A stretch of 64,000 bases of DNA from an uncultured Lachnospiraceae bacterium (GCA_947089905.1 CAMUMG010000004.1:159517-223516), one strand, 5' to 3'; positions 27,459-37,085 are shown, numbered from the stretch's first letter. Notes: a model not told the origin generated them from the letters alone. Numbers and translations are program-made.

Positions 27459-29111
27459 TTATCTTCTAATTTGAATCGCTTGGACTGTTTCGTTTCCATT
27501 TTGATCGATAGCATAGAAAGTATAAATTCCACCATATTTTATCTGAAAGGTTATTGTTCCATCGTCTTGTGGCACAATCTCTTTTCCTACCTTTCCTTTA
27601 TTGAAATATTCTGCCCTTCTTTCCCCAGATTCATACCAAACACCTTTTAAATCATTGTCTTTATCCTTTATAGTGACCACTAAATATTTTCCAAAATAAT
27701 CATAGTATATTTTAAAGGAAAACTCTGGTGCACTACCTGATGGAACTTCTTTTGTTTCCTCTTGTTTTTGTGGTATTTGTTCTTTTTCTTTTATTTGTCC
27801 TCTATCATAAGTCAATGCTGCATACGCATCTAACATACCTCCTGTTGCGACTAATCCATCTAAACTTTCTAAAGGACGAACAGAAGCCAAAAGAATATCC
27901 TTTATTTCTGATGGGGTAATATCTTCGTATTGTGAATATAATAAGGCTGCAACTCCCGTTACCATTGGTGCTGCCATAGAAGTTCCCGTCATGTAACTAT
28001 AGGTATTATTAGGCGTAGAACTTAAAATATAAGACCCTGGAGCTGCTAAATCTACAGAAACTTTTCCATAATTGGAACTGGAATGTAATGTGCCGTCAAT
28101 GGTTAAATTTGCAACGGAAATAATATTATCTAAAGGATACGCTGCTGGATAAATTGGAATATTATCTGAATTTTGACCTCTTCCTGTCCAATCATCACCA
28201 TTTCCTGCTGCTGCAATAAAAAGCATATTTGAATTTTTAATTGTCTGATACAGCCTGCGGTTATTTTCAGTTGTACCAAAACTCAAATTACAGATCGATG
28301 CACCATTTTTCTCAGCATATTGAATTGCTTGAATAATTGCGTTTGTTTTACCTGCACCATCTTTTCCTCCAAGTGCTTTTAATACCATTACTTTTATTTT
28401 TGTATTTCCTGCGATTCCTGCTATCCCAAGATTATTGATCGATGCTGAAATGGTTCCTGCTCCGTGTGTTCCATGACTATCTTCCTCACCTAAAAATACT
28501 TTATTGTTATTATCATAGAAATTCCAGCCATAGATATCGTCAATATATCCATTGCCATCATTGTCAATTCCATCTCCAGCAATTTCATCTTCATTAATCC
28601 AAATAGCATCTTTTAAATCTTCGTGAGCGATGTCAATTCCTGTATCAATCACTGCCACAATAACCTCACGAGCTGTCCCTTTATATGCCTCCCATGCCCT
28701 TTTTAAATTAATATCTATTCCTTCTACTGCTGTGGGCAAATTTTTAGAACTTCTTTTTGATGATGTCCCAAAAATATCCCGAAGCCAATCTTCCCAATCA
28801 GAATTCCAATCATATTCCCAACCATATTCCCAATCAAAAAAATTTTCCCATCCATTGATTGGATCGTCAAAAGGATCATTATAGATTGGAAAATCATCTA
28901 CTTCATTGATCGGAGTAAAGGTTCCATCATTTTCAAATGCCCACTGTTTTGCGAAATTTGGCTCTTGTATCTGTGTTCCAAAGGTATAATAAGTACTATC
29001 TGTATCAACCCAGTCAGATGTAGTTTTATCTGCTTTTTGGCACGGTAAAGCAGTAAATGCCATGATAATTCCTAAAAGCAAAGCCGTGATTTTCTCTGTT
29101 TTTCCTCTCAT
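27459..29111 (-). CDS. Secreted subtilisin-like serine protease (S8)
   Basis: The 550-aa protein starts with a signal peptide (about 1-25). A pro-region follows with an unusual run of Trp, Asp, Glu, Asn and Tyr (about 76-112, including WEYGWEYDWNSDWEDW). The subtilase domain has all catalytic residues: D156 in AVIDTGID, H213 in DSHGTHGAG, oxyanion N304 in AAAGNGDD and S377 in GTSMAAPMVTG. A C-terminal beta domain (about 455-550) ends FYAIDQNGNETVQAIQIRR. It is probably exported and could process surface proteins. It lies about 105 bases after the cluster of unknown genes at 29218-36181 on the same strand. Confidence 0.9.
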   Translation of the reverse strand: MRGKTEKITALLLGIIMAFTALPCQKADKTTSDWVDTDSTYYTFGTQIQEPNFAKQWAFENDGTFTPINEVDDFPIYNDPFDDPINGWENFFDWEYGWEYDWNSDWEDWLRDIFGTSSKRSSKNLPTAVEGIDINLKRAWEAYKGTAREVIVAVIDTGIDIAHEDLKDAIWINEDEIAGDGIDNDGNGYIDDIYGWNFYDNNNKVFLGEEDSHGTHGAGTISASINNLGIAGIAGNTKIKVMVLKALGGKDGAGKTNAIIQAIQYAEKNGASICNLSFGTTENNRRLYQTIKNSNMLFIAAAGNGDDWTGRGQNSDNIPIYPAAYPLDNIISVANLTIDGTLHSSSNYGKVSVDLAAPGSYILSSTPNNTYSYMTGTSMAAPMVTGVAALLYSQYEDITPSEIKDILLASVRPLESLDGLVATGGMLDAYAALTYDRGQIKEKEQIPQKQEETKEVPSGSAPEFSFKIYYDYFGKYLVVTIKDKDNDLKGVWYESGERRAEYFNKGKVGKEIVPQDDGTITFQIKYGGIYTFYAIDQNGNETVQAIQIRR

Positions 29112-29217
29112 ATAAACTACTCCTTTCTAAACCAGATTTTTCCTAGCTATCCATATTTTTAATTTAGGAGTTATTTATGGCACTTTTTCGTCAGAATTTT
29201 GAACAGACTGTGAAAAT

Positions 29218-30378
29218 CTATTCTTGGGCAACTGTAACCTCTGTATTTGCTTCAGAGTGCTTTTTTTGTATCTGCGAAAGTTGATTACTATATTGTTCTA
29301 TTTGACTATTTAGAGTATCCATTGTCTCTCTTAACTTTTGTCGACGGACATTTAACCGATGACGAACTTCTACCATTTCTTTTTCATTTAAAATTGCATC
29401 GGTTTGATAGATCCAAATCTCTGGATCTTGTAAATCCGCTATTTTGAGTTCATCAATTAATTCTTGATGATAAAATTCCAAAAGCTGTGTATTATGTCGA
29501 TATCTTTCTGCTTCATCTTTAGCACGGACATACGTTTCCCAAATCTTTTCTAATTCTCTTGCACTATTTACCCGATATTTTTCATATTCATAATCTAAAA
29601 GTCCTGTAATATTGACATATTTTATCTTAACCTTATTATTTAATTGAATTAATTTATTCATTTTTAAATCCGAATATTTTATTGTATATGCTGTATTCCT
29701 TAACCCTATTACAATATAGCCTACAAAAAATAAGGTCATAAAAGAGGTTAAAAAAAATGGAATATTAAGATCGATTTTTGTCTTATCTGAAAGATACAAT
29801 AAAAGTATAAAGATTAAAAATACAGAAATACAACATCCTACCGAAAATCTTTGAATAAATTCCCGTTTTCGTTCTGCCAATTCTCGTTCATATTGAATAC
29901 TTCCACGTTCTCCTTCTAATTGGCGTAAATCTTCTTTCACTAAATTTTGATATTGTTCTTGTTCTTTTAACTTTTGAATTTCTTTTGGAAGAATATCTTC
30001 ATATTGAGCTAAATAACTTTTTGGAAATTCCTGCTGTTCCTTTTGCTGATACTTTCCACGCTCTTTGTTTAAATTCATAATCTGTCTGGAAGCATCTTCA
30101 ATCTTTGCACGCTGATCTAAAGGAAGCATATCCAATTTTTGTATATCTGTTAAATAAGAAGTCACTGCCCCATATTCCTCTTTTGAATCTGCAAACCGTC
30201 TTTTTAGTTCTTCTAGTAAACCAGAAGTTTCTTTTGTCTGTTCTTCTAAAGTCAGATTTTCTCCTCGATCCATTCTCTTTCCATGACTCATCTTAAGCGC
30301 CTCTTCAATGGACACATTTCGATATCTTTCATTTTCTTCTTCTTTAGATTGTCTTCTAAACAGATTTCCTAATTTCAT
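29218..30378 (-). CDS. Coiled-coil protein with two transmembrane helices
   Basis: The 386-aa protein has a long N-terminal coiled coil (about 25-170), two hydrophobic helices (about 176-196, CCISVFLIFILLLYLSD; and about 203-225, IPFFLTSFMTLFFVGYIVIGL) and a second long coiled coil up to the C terminus. No enzymatic motif is seen. The start codon overlaps the stop of the upstream gene (TAATG), so translation is coupled to the 278-aa helical protein. It is the last of four consecutive uncharacterised genes that appear to form one transcript. Confidence 0.78.
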   Translation of the reverse strand: MKLGNLFRRQSKEEENERYRNVSIEEALKMSHGKRMDRGENLTLEEQTKETSGLLEELKRRFADSKEEYGAVTSYLTDIQKLDMLPLDQRAKIEDASRQIMNLNKERGKYQQKEQQEFPKSYLAQYEDILPKEIQKLKEQEQYQNLVKEDLRQLEGERGSIQYERELAERKREFIQRFSVGCCISVFLIFILLLYLSDKTKIDLNIPFFLTSFMTLFFVGYIVIGLRNTAYTIKYSDLKMNKLIQLNNKVKIKYVNITGLLDYEYEKYRVNSARELEKIWETYVRAKDEAERYRHNTQLLEFYHQELIDELKIADLQDPEIWIYQTDAILNEKEMVEVRHRLNVRRQKLRETMDTLNSQIEQYSNQLSQIQKKHSEANTEVTVAQE

Positions 30379-31214
30379 TAAATTTGCTCCTTACGGTACT
30401 TTTCTTTCAAACTCGATAGAATTGTTTCCATCATCTTATAGTAATCTCCTACTTTTCCTTTGGATCTGGCATCTCTCATCTGTCTTATTTCTTCTAATAT
30501 TGGTGTAGACTGCCCTAATTCCCTTGCCATTCGAAATTCTCTTTCTATCTGTTCATAAAACGTTCTATCATTCAATAGAGCTTCTAACTCTCTTTCATAT
30601 TGCTCTTTTTGACCAGACATAGAAAGGGCAAATAAATATTGTTTTAGAGATTCTTTTTTTCGATTTCGTTCATATGCCTCACGAAATCCCTCTGCTGCTA
30701 AAGAATAGGATCCTGCCCAAGCATCCATAACTGCAATATTATGGAGAATATCCCCATACTCTACCTCTGTCAAATCGGCAATATCTATAGCATTTAAAAT
30801 ATTTCTATACTCTTTTAAGGCCTCAGAATATTTTTTTCGTTTCATACAGCAATCTGCATATCTTTTTTTTCTTTGTAGCGGCTTCATCTGATAGAGTAGA
30901 TCAATTTCTGAAAGTAGCGTTTTAATTTCTTCTTCTCTATAATAATCCGTACTGCAAAAAAGACATACTGCCATATCTTTGATTCCAGCATGATTTTCTC
31001 TTAAACGTTTTAAATACTCCGCCCGTTCTGTCATTTTTAATTCTTCACTGAGAAAAGTAATTAATTCATCACTAAACAGCTCTTCTGCTGCTGTTTCAAT
31101 ATTATAATAAATATAGTAACATAGCTCTTCTACCGTTCGAATTAAAATTCCGTCTATTTTTGTTCGATATGGATGTTGTGCTATCTCTCCTGTTCCTAAA
31201 ATTACCCTCCCCAT
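30378..31214 (-). CDS. Helical-repeat protein of the DUF5716/DUF5717 cluster
   Basis: The 278-aa soluble protein is predominantly helical, with TPR-like stretches in its second half (YADCCMKRKKYSEALKEYRNIL, and YSLAAEGFREAYERNRKKESLKQYL). The N-terminal 60 residues contain a short strand region, then AVCLFCSTDYYREEEI. It looks like an adaptor rather than an enzyme. It is preceded by GGAGGATTTT, follows the actin-like gene by 18 bases and overlaps the next gene by one base, which indicates tight co-expression. Confidence 0.75.
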   Translation of the reverse strand: MGRVILGTGEIAQHPYRTKIDGILIRTVEELCYYIYYNIETAAEELFSDELITFLSEELKMTERAEYLKRLRENHAGIKDMAVCLFCSTDYYREEEIKTLLSEIDLLYQMKPLQRKKRYADCCMKRKKYSEALKEYRNILNAIDIADLTEVEYGDILHNIAVMDAWAGSYSLAAEGFREAYERNRKKESLKQYLFALSMSGQKEQYERELEALLNDRTFYEQIEREFRMARELGQSTPILEEIRQMRDARSKGKVGDYYKMMETILSSLKEKYRKEQI

Positions 31215-31232
31215 AAAATCCTCCTAAGTATT

Positions 31233-32492
31233 CTATAATACAAAAGTCTGTTCCCAGACACGGTAATTTGTTTCATAAAATCCTCCGAAGCCAAGATCTC
31301 TTACAAATACGATTGCTGTATTCCGATCTGGAAAGGAAACTTCTATTTCTAATTGTATTGTCTTATTTTCTCGTTTTGTTAAACCTTCTAATACCATATC
31401 GACAGTAATAGGCATCTTTTTCATAGTATTATTGATTGTAAATTCTAAACAGGCAGTATCATCTAAAATAACTCGAAGTTTATCACCTGCATATTTCCAC
31501 TCTTCTCCTGCCCTTCCCAAAATGATTTCTTCCTCTTTTGTATCATGATATACTTTTAAGGAAAAAGAAGAATAAAGACGTTCTTCACTTAACAGTAAAA
31601 TATCCTTTCTTCCACCTGTATGAATTGCTTTAGCAGCATAGCAAGCTCCTTTTGTATAGAGATTTTGTCCTCTAAACACTCTGCGATTAAAGCAAAGCTT
31701 TTTCATTGTATCTACTGCCCATGCTCCTTCAAATCCAGTTCCTGTAAAATATAGAGTAGATACAAGTTGTCGATAAAGCAACACTTCTGCAATATCCATA
31801 AAGTGAAAAGACAACCGTTCTGGGCTTTCTCGTTGTAACAGATCATAGGGAAATTCATTACTTAAATCTTCTCGATGTAGCATTACAGCAGCTGGCAGGG
31901 TTCGTCTTCCTATCGTTAATTGATAATGTACTAATCCTTTTTTCCCATAGTCAAACAATGCTACATCATTCTGCCAAAGTTCCTTTTTTTGGCTTAGAGC
32001 ATAGTGCATGAAACATTCCCCATAATCTAAAATTTGTACCCGATCTTCTAACAGTCCTAACCCCTCTAATACTGGTTTTAATTTTTCAGAAAGCTCATGG
32101 CTTAAACCTCTTACAGTCAAAACCATTTGTAAAATTCCCTGATCTGCATATCTTGTCCGAAGTAATCCAAGAGTTCTACGCAAAAATTTTTCTAAGAGTT
32201 GTTCTGGTGTATAGATGATATCAAAAATTGTCTGATTTTCTCCCCGCATCAATTTTCCAAGTAAATCATCTACATATATGCCATTTTTCTGATTTCGACA
32301 TTCTAATGCTTCACTGCCGTAAAACCACTCTCCAGTTTCTTCTTTGCAACATAGGGCAGTGGGAATCATACTTTGCTCCATCCCGCCGGAGGCAAACACT
32401 GTTTCCGGTTCGGAGGAAGAAGTGCAGCAGTTGATCTGTGTATATTCATTATCTAAATCATACCCGACCAACAATGTGTTCTCTTCCTTCAT
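31233..32492 (-). CDS. Actin/Hsp70-like ATPase-fold protein (DUF5716-like)
   Basis: The 419-aa protein shows the order of the actin/Hsp70 nucleotide-binding motifs in degenerate form. A phosphate-1-like GYDLDNEYTQINC is at 10-22, a phosphate-2-like FDYGKKG at 180-186, an adenosine-like TGTGFEG at 250-256, and NLYTKGACYAAKAI at 277-290 matches the GAA helix of Hsp70. The C-terminal 120 residues form a beta-rich domain. I believe it belongs to the DUF5716 family typical of Lachnospiraceae. The ATG at 32492 follows GAAATGAGG by five bases; a longer frame to 32567 runs into an intergenic repeat. It lies about 90 bases after the 1199-aa gene. Confidence 0.8.
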   Translation of the reverse strand: MKEENTLLVGYDLDNEYTQINCCTSSSEPETVFASGGMEQSMIPTALCCKEETGEWFYGSEALECRNQKNGIYVDDLLGKLMRGENQTIFDIIYTPEQLLEKFLRRTLGLLRTRYADQGILQMVLTVRGLSHELSEKLKPVLEGLGLLEDRVQILDYGECFMHYALSQKKELWQNDVALFDYGKKGLVHYQLTIGRRTLPAAVMLHREDLSNEFPYDLLQRESPERLSFHFMDIAEVLLYRQLVSTLYFTGTGFEGAWAVDTMKKLCFNRRVFRGQNLYTKGACYAAKAIHTGGRKDILLLSEERLYSSFSLKVYHDTKEEEIILGRAGEEWKYAGDKLRVILDDTACLEFTINNTMKKMPITVDMVLEGLTKRENKTIQLEIEVSFPDRNTAIVFVRDLGFGGFYETNYRVWEQTFVL

Positions 32493-32542
32493 ATTTACCT
32501 CATTTCTGCGCCGCTTTTTGCTGTGCAATATATACATATAAG

Positions 32543-32576
32543 AAGTTTGTGGATGCAGCGCAGACACAAACCTGTA
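32543..32576. repeat. Interspersed palindromic repeat, copy 1
   Basis: This 34-base unit, AAGTTTGTGGATGC then AGCGCAGACACAAACCTGTA, matches 39598-39631 at 30 of 34 positions. It forms a hairpin (GTTTGTG/CACAAAC) in the gap between two co-directional genes. Confidence 0.7.
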
Positions 32577-32581
32577 TTTTT

Positions 32582-35500
32582 TTAGTGCTTCATATCAACT
32601 GGCTGAAAAATTCTTAGAGAAATCGAATCTGCTGCCACATAACTTTCCATCAATTTTTCTACAGCTGTATCATCTCCTAGTTCATGTGCCATAATCATCA
32701 AATGAAGCTGTCTGTACTTCGTATCCTCTTCACCACTGTCTTCTGGCTCTGGGGAAAGAGTTTTATTTTTTGTAGTAAATTCTTTTCCATTTGTTATTTC
32801 TGTAATGTAATATTGAAGCTTTTCATCTGGAAATAGAATAAACTCTTTTACAAAACATCCATAACATAAATTTTTCATTGGTTCTTCTAAATAAGATGTT
32901 CCATTAAAACTATAATGAAGAATTACTTGATTTTCTGGATTTGTCCAATACTCTATATAACTTTTATCATACATCTGTTGTGGAATCGGCAAATACTTTT
33001 TGAATTCTCTAAAAAATGGCAGTAATATTTCTTTCCTTTCAAACTCATGTAAGTGACAATGTATAAATTTTTCTTCTACATCTGTAATCTGCTCTTTTAA
33101 TGATACCTCTTTTAATAGGGCAAGTACACAAATTTCGTTTTCTTCATAACTACATTCTTTCTTCATAATCTCTGCCAGTTCAGGCATAATTTTTTCTCCA
33201 TTTGCTAAATAACGATACGCATAATAGGATAAAAATGCACGAATCAATTTTCGGTTGAGTCCACTTCGATAATAACTAAAAAATACAGAGCAGGTATCTA
33301 AATTATAGTTTTCTGCAAACAATATCTGTCCTAATAGTCGTTCTTCTAAATCTGTTGTATCCATTTCAAAGTTACGAGAAGCTTTCCAAAGTTCTAACAT
33401 TTCTTCTGTTGTTCCATAGAAATATTGAATTAAATATCCTAAAACTTCCTCGTCATATTTTCCTGCTTGAAATACATAACTACATAATTCTAATAAAATT
33501 TTTACTTCTTCTCTATTTTCATTCATTGTACGAATTAATCTGGAACAAAGCTTTAGAAGTCTTTTTGCATCTAATCCTGCATATCCAAACTCATCTAATG
33601 CCTTTAATGCTGTCTCAAATAAATCTCTAATAATCATATATTCTATTACTTTTGCTCTATCAAAAGCAGGTGCAGAATGTAAATCTATTTTAAGGAGATA
33701 TTCTTCTAATAATTCTCCGTCATATACATCATAATAGTGATAGATCAAAGAAAGTATACAATCCATACGATACTCTTGTGTCAGACATTCTTCTGTAGCA
33801 GTATGGCGTCTTAGTGTAATTGCATTTTCGTCAAACTTTTGATAAAATATAATTTTTTCAGAAAGATGAAGCAAGAGTTTTCGGTCAGAAACTCCAAGTT
33901 CATAACAACGTGTTGCTAGATGATCTAACTGTAACAGCTTATTTATGGTATAATCAATCGTTGCCGCATAGCGTTTGCCTTCTCGATCAATCAAGAAAAT
34001 TCCTGCATCCTGTGTATATAGATCAACAAAAGCAGAGCCTTTTGAAAAATCTACTGTTAATTCTTCTTTTGTCTCCTTATGTACCACACACACAGAAGTA
34101 ATATTAGGATTTTTACAAATAATTTCATGGCGGAATAGAATCGATGTCAATGCCTGTGCCAATGTTCCATCTAATATCTGTTCCATAAGAAATGCTTCGT
34201 AGATGATCGCTAGATTCTTACTAAACTTTTGCTCCTTTAATTGACGGATTGCAAATTTCTCCATATCCTTTTCATAGATTTTATATTGTACTTCATAATC
34301 CTTTCGATTGCGAATCAGACAGGCATAAAGATAGGCTCTTTTTCTTTCATCCATAGAAGAATGATTGGAATAGTAAAGATATACAGAAGGCTCTAACCGT
34401 TTTATTCCACATTCTTCTGCTGCATATAAATAGTACTCTGGTAATTCTGCCACTTTTAGCTGTTCTTGCATGCCTTGGCAATATTTTAAAAGATACCTTT
34501 TCTCTCTACAATGTCCTCGAATCAAAAGAGTACAGATCACATTTAATAATTCTTTAATCTTATAACGTTTAAAATAACGATCCAGTACATAATAACAAAG
34601 CGGATCAAACTTTTTTTCTTTCCCAGCTAAAAAACAAAAATGCAGAGCAATTTCTTTTCCAAAATAATTCCACTTCACTCCAAAAAGTAAAATACTAAGT
34701 TCAAATACTCCCAATTTTTTTAACAAAGATGGTTCTTGTCTTACTAGATGTGCTGCTTCAAAATATAGAATTGGACTAATATTTTTGGGAACCTCTTCCT
34801 CTGTACAAAAGTTACGGATTGCCTCATATTTTCTTTGTATATTTTCTTCATACTGTCTGTCTAAGTAGAGCAGACACCAAAATATAAGAGATTGCGATGG
34901 TTCTTTTTCTAAAAGTTGTCTAAGAGTTTCACATGACTCTTCAATTTTTGTTTTCTCTTTCGTCAAAAGTGCTTGAAGATAAAGCCAAATACCAAAACAT
35001 ACACTATCTTCTTCACGATCACATTTAATCTTTGCAAATGCCAAAACAGCCTGATCTACTTTTCCTGAACTATAGAGTAAATGAACTCGATATAAGTCAC
35101 AAAATTTTCGTTCCTTTACAAACTCTGGATCTTTCCAAGCCGCTAAATCATGTACATCTGCATCGGTTCTTCCAGATAAAAGAGAAATCAAATTCTCAGC
35201 TTCTGAAGTATACTTTGCAGTATTTAATTGTCCTGTCCTAAATTTTAAATAATTTTCTTCTAACTTCCACCTAAGTTTTAGACGTTTCCTTGTTCTATCT
35301 CTTTTTCTCTGTTTTATAACATGACAAGTAACAGGTATCACGATCTTTTGATGGATTGTTTCTAAGATGATGTGTCCAAAGTGTTTTCCTTGTACCAATT
35401 TTTCCGTTTCTATAATCAATCCTAATTCATATGTATGATTGACAAAATCCCAACTATTAATCTTAGTCTGATCGGGTTTTAAAAACGGAACATCTGCTTG

Positions 35501-36181
35501 AACCAAAATCTCTTCATATCCCCAGCCATTTAAAGTTAATTGCAGTTTGTCCATAAAATTATAAATCCCTGCTTCATAAGTCAGTTCTGTTTTTGCTGTA
35601 CTAAACTGAATTGGATTTTTTTTATGTACGGAAACCAAAAATTCCTCTAATGCCTGATTTAACGATGTACTCTGCCTTAAATTATCGTATAGTGGAATAC
35701 TCTTTCTGTCATAATGATATAAAACTCTCCGAAACTCTGGTGTTTGAAATAAAGTTGATGCTTCCTCCCAATTTGTCTTTGCTAGATTGGTAAACTGAAA
35801 TAGATCTTTTACCTTTCCGATTGAAGTATCACAACATGGAGCTTCCACTAAAATTCGAAATAGAAGTTTTGCTTCTCCACAATCACTGATAATACTAATA
35901 GAGCCTGAAATCTCTGTTTCGGGCTCTAAATAAGTAGCACAGCAATGGTAACGAATTGTATTCTCCTCGCCAATAAATTTATCATCATCAATCACGAAAG
36001 CTCTGTCTGAAGAATACAAAACTCCTTTCATTCTTCTACCCGCTTCATTCCATATTTTGAATGATCCTTTTACCTCTCTGCCCTTTTCTACAGTTAAAAC
36101 TAATACCTCCTGTGACAATAAAAGTTTTGGAAGCTTATATTCGAAGATTCCCTTTGTTAGCCGCTCAATTTTTTCCTTCAA
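32582..36181 (-). CDS. Giant solenoid protein (DUF5717-like), 1199 aa
   Basis: The protein starts with TTG after GGGGTGAG. It has a beta-sandwich-like N terminus (about 1-110, VLTVEKGREVKGSFKIWNEAG) and a second beta region (about 190-290, with TLNGWGYEEILVQADVPFL). A long alpha-helical solenoid follows (about 300-900), where residues such as YLYACLIRNRKDYEVQYKIYEKDMEKF suggest TPR-like repeats. No transmembrane helix, signal peptide or catalytic motif is visible. It corresponds to what I know as DUF5717, of unknown function, which accompanies DUF5716 in Lachnospiraceae. It is the first gene of the cluster. Confidence 0.8.
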   Translation of the reverse strand: MKEKIERLTKGIFEYKLPKLLLSQEVLVLTVEKGREVKGSFKIWNEAGRRMKGVLYSSDRAFVIDDDKFIGEENTIRYHCCATYLEPETEISGSISIISDCGEAKLLFRILVEAPCCDTSIGKVKDLFQFTNLAKTNWEEASTLFQTPEFRRVLYHYDRKSIPLYDNLRQSTSLNQALEEFLVSVHKKNPIQFSTAKTELTYEAGIYNFMDKLQLTLNGWGYEEILVQADVPFLKPDQTKINSWDFVNHTYELGLIIETEKLVQGKHFGHIILETIHQKIVIPVTCHVIKQRKRDRTRKRLKLRWKLEENYLKFRTGQLNTAKYTSEAENLISLLSGRTDADVHDLAAWKDPEFVKERKFCDLYRVHLLYSSGKVDQAVLAFAKIKCDREEDSVCFGIWLYLQALLTKEKTKIEESCETLRQLLEKEPSQSLIFWCLLYLDRQYEENIQRKYEAIRNFCTEEEVPKNISPILYFEAAHLVRQEPSLLKKLGVFELSILLFGVKWNYFGKEIALHFCFLAGKEKKFDPLCYYVLDRYFKRYKIKELLNVICTLLIRGHCREKRYLLKYCQGMQEQLKVAELPEYYLYAAEECGIKRLEPSVYLYYSNHSSMDERKRAYLYACLIRNRKDYEVQYKIYEKDMEKFAIRQLKEQKFSKNLAIIYEAFLMEQILDGTLAQALTSILFRHEIICKNPNITSVCVVHKETKEELTVDFSKGSAFVDLYTQDAGIFLIDREGKRYAATIDYTINKLLQLDHLATRCYELGVSDRKLLLHLSEKIIFYQKFDENAITLRRHTATEECLTQEYRMDCILSLIYHYYDVYDGELLEEYLLKIDLHSAPAFDRAKVIEYMIIRDLFETALKALDEFGYAGLDAKRLLKLCSRLIRTMNENREEVKILLELCSYVFQAGKYDEEVLGYLIQYFYGTTEEMLELWKASRNFEMDTTDLEERLLGQILFAENYNLDTCSVFFSYYRSGLNRKLIRAFLSYYAYRYLANGEKIMPELAEIMKKECSYEENEICVLALLKEVSLKEQITDVEEKFIHCHLHEFERKEILLPFFREFKKYLPIPQQMYDKSYIEYWTNPENQVILHYSFNGTSYLEEPMKNLCYGCFVKEFILFPDEKLQYYITEITNGKEFTTKNKTLSPEPEDSGEEDTKYRQLHLMIMAHELGDDTAVEKLMESYVAADSISLRIFQPVDMKH

Positions 36182-36245
36182 TCCAACTCACCCCATAGAT
36201 TGTATTCATAAAGGTATTGTAACACAAGAAATCTTCCTTTTCAAC

Positions 36246-37085
36246 TTAGTTTAAAAGAATAAAATTATTGTCCTCATCTACTGTATATACCGCTGTACCA
36301 TCTACTGCTACATAATAGATTCCAGTCAGTGGTCTTCCCTCTATTTTTGCATCAAACACATTAATTCCATAACATTCCTCTCCATTGACCATTGTAGTCC
36401 AAGTATCTACTTCTGTTTCATATTGATCAAATGGCTTATTTAAACGCAGCGTATCAATATTAAATCCTTTTAATTTTTCTATTGCCTCTTCTTGTGTGAT
36501 TTTCCCTTTTTCGTCATCTACAATTTCCACATTATCTAATGGAAATTTTGTAAAATCAGTGATTTTTCCATCTGAATCATAAAAATGAAGCGTTCCATCC
36601 TCTTTATCTACTAAAATAGAAGGCTCTAAATAACGTCCCTTTTCCGATACAGCAAACACATAATATTCTCTTCCTTCTGCAAATAAAGAATCTGAGCCCG
36701 TTTCAATTTCATATCTTTTATCTGAAATAGCTGTTCTTACAGTCTGTTTTGCTTCTTCTTGTGTTAGAATAGGAGTTGGTATTGGAGTTGGTGTTGAAGA
36801 AGGTTCCGATGATACAATAGGAGTTGGATCTTGTGGTGTAATTGTACCTTCTGGTGTGATCGTACCTTCTGGTGTAATTGTGTTTTCTGGTGTAATTGTG
36901 CCCTCTGGTGTAATACTTGTTTCTGGAGAAATTACTGCTATTGGCGTTGGTGTTTTTGTTAATTCTTCTGGTATATCTGTAACTTTACCATTTGTATCTT
37001 TGGAACTCTTTTTACATCCATATAAACCCCCTAAACACAAAATAGCTAAACCAGCTACAACAAAAAATTTATTTCTTTTTTTCAT
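36246..37085 (-). CDS. Lipoprotein with ITPEGT repeats
   Basis: The 279-aa protein has a lipoprotein signal (lipobox LYGC, cysteine near residue 24). A Thr/Pro-rich stalk follows, containing five copies of a six-residue repeat (ITPEGT, ITPENT), then SSTPTPIPTP. The C-terminal domain (about 110-279) contains EPSILVDKEDGTLHFYDSDGKITDFTKFPL, which is clearly related to the lipoprotein at 12240-13313. It ends with a Y-V-A-V-D-G-T-A-V-Y strand. The stalk probably spans the cell wall. The ATG at 37085 follows GGAGG by five bases; an upstream ATG at 37112 has no site. Confidence 0.85.
   Translation of the reverse strand: MKKRNKFFVVAGLAILCLGGLYGCKKSSKDTNGKVTDIPEELTKTPTPIAVISPETSITPEGTITPENTITPEGTITPEGTITPQDPTPIVSSEPSSTPTPIPTPILTQEEAKQTVRTAISDKRYEIETGSDSLFAEGREYYVFAVSEKGRYLEPSILVDKEDGTLHFYDSDGKITDFTKFPLDNVEIVDDEKGKITQEEAIEKLKGFNIDTLRLNKPFDQYETEVDTWTTMVNGEECYGINVFDAKIEGRPLTGIYYVAVDGTAVYTVDEDNNFILLN
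36835..36924. repeat. 18-bp tandem repeat, five units, in the lipoprotein stalk
   Basis: Five consecutive 18-base units of GGTGTAATTGTACCTTCT and close variants encode the six-residue ITPEGT repeat. The copies differ mostly at third codon positions. Confidence 0.85.

Noticed and set aside
36835..36924. CRISPR-like array
   Set aside because: The repeats are directly adjacent, multiple of three, and in frame within a lipoprotein stalk; there are no spacers.
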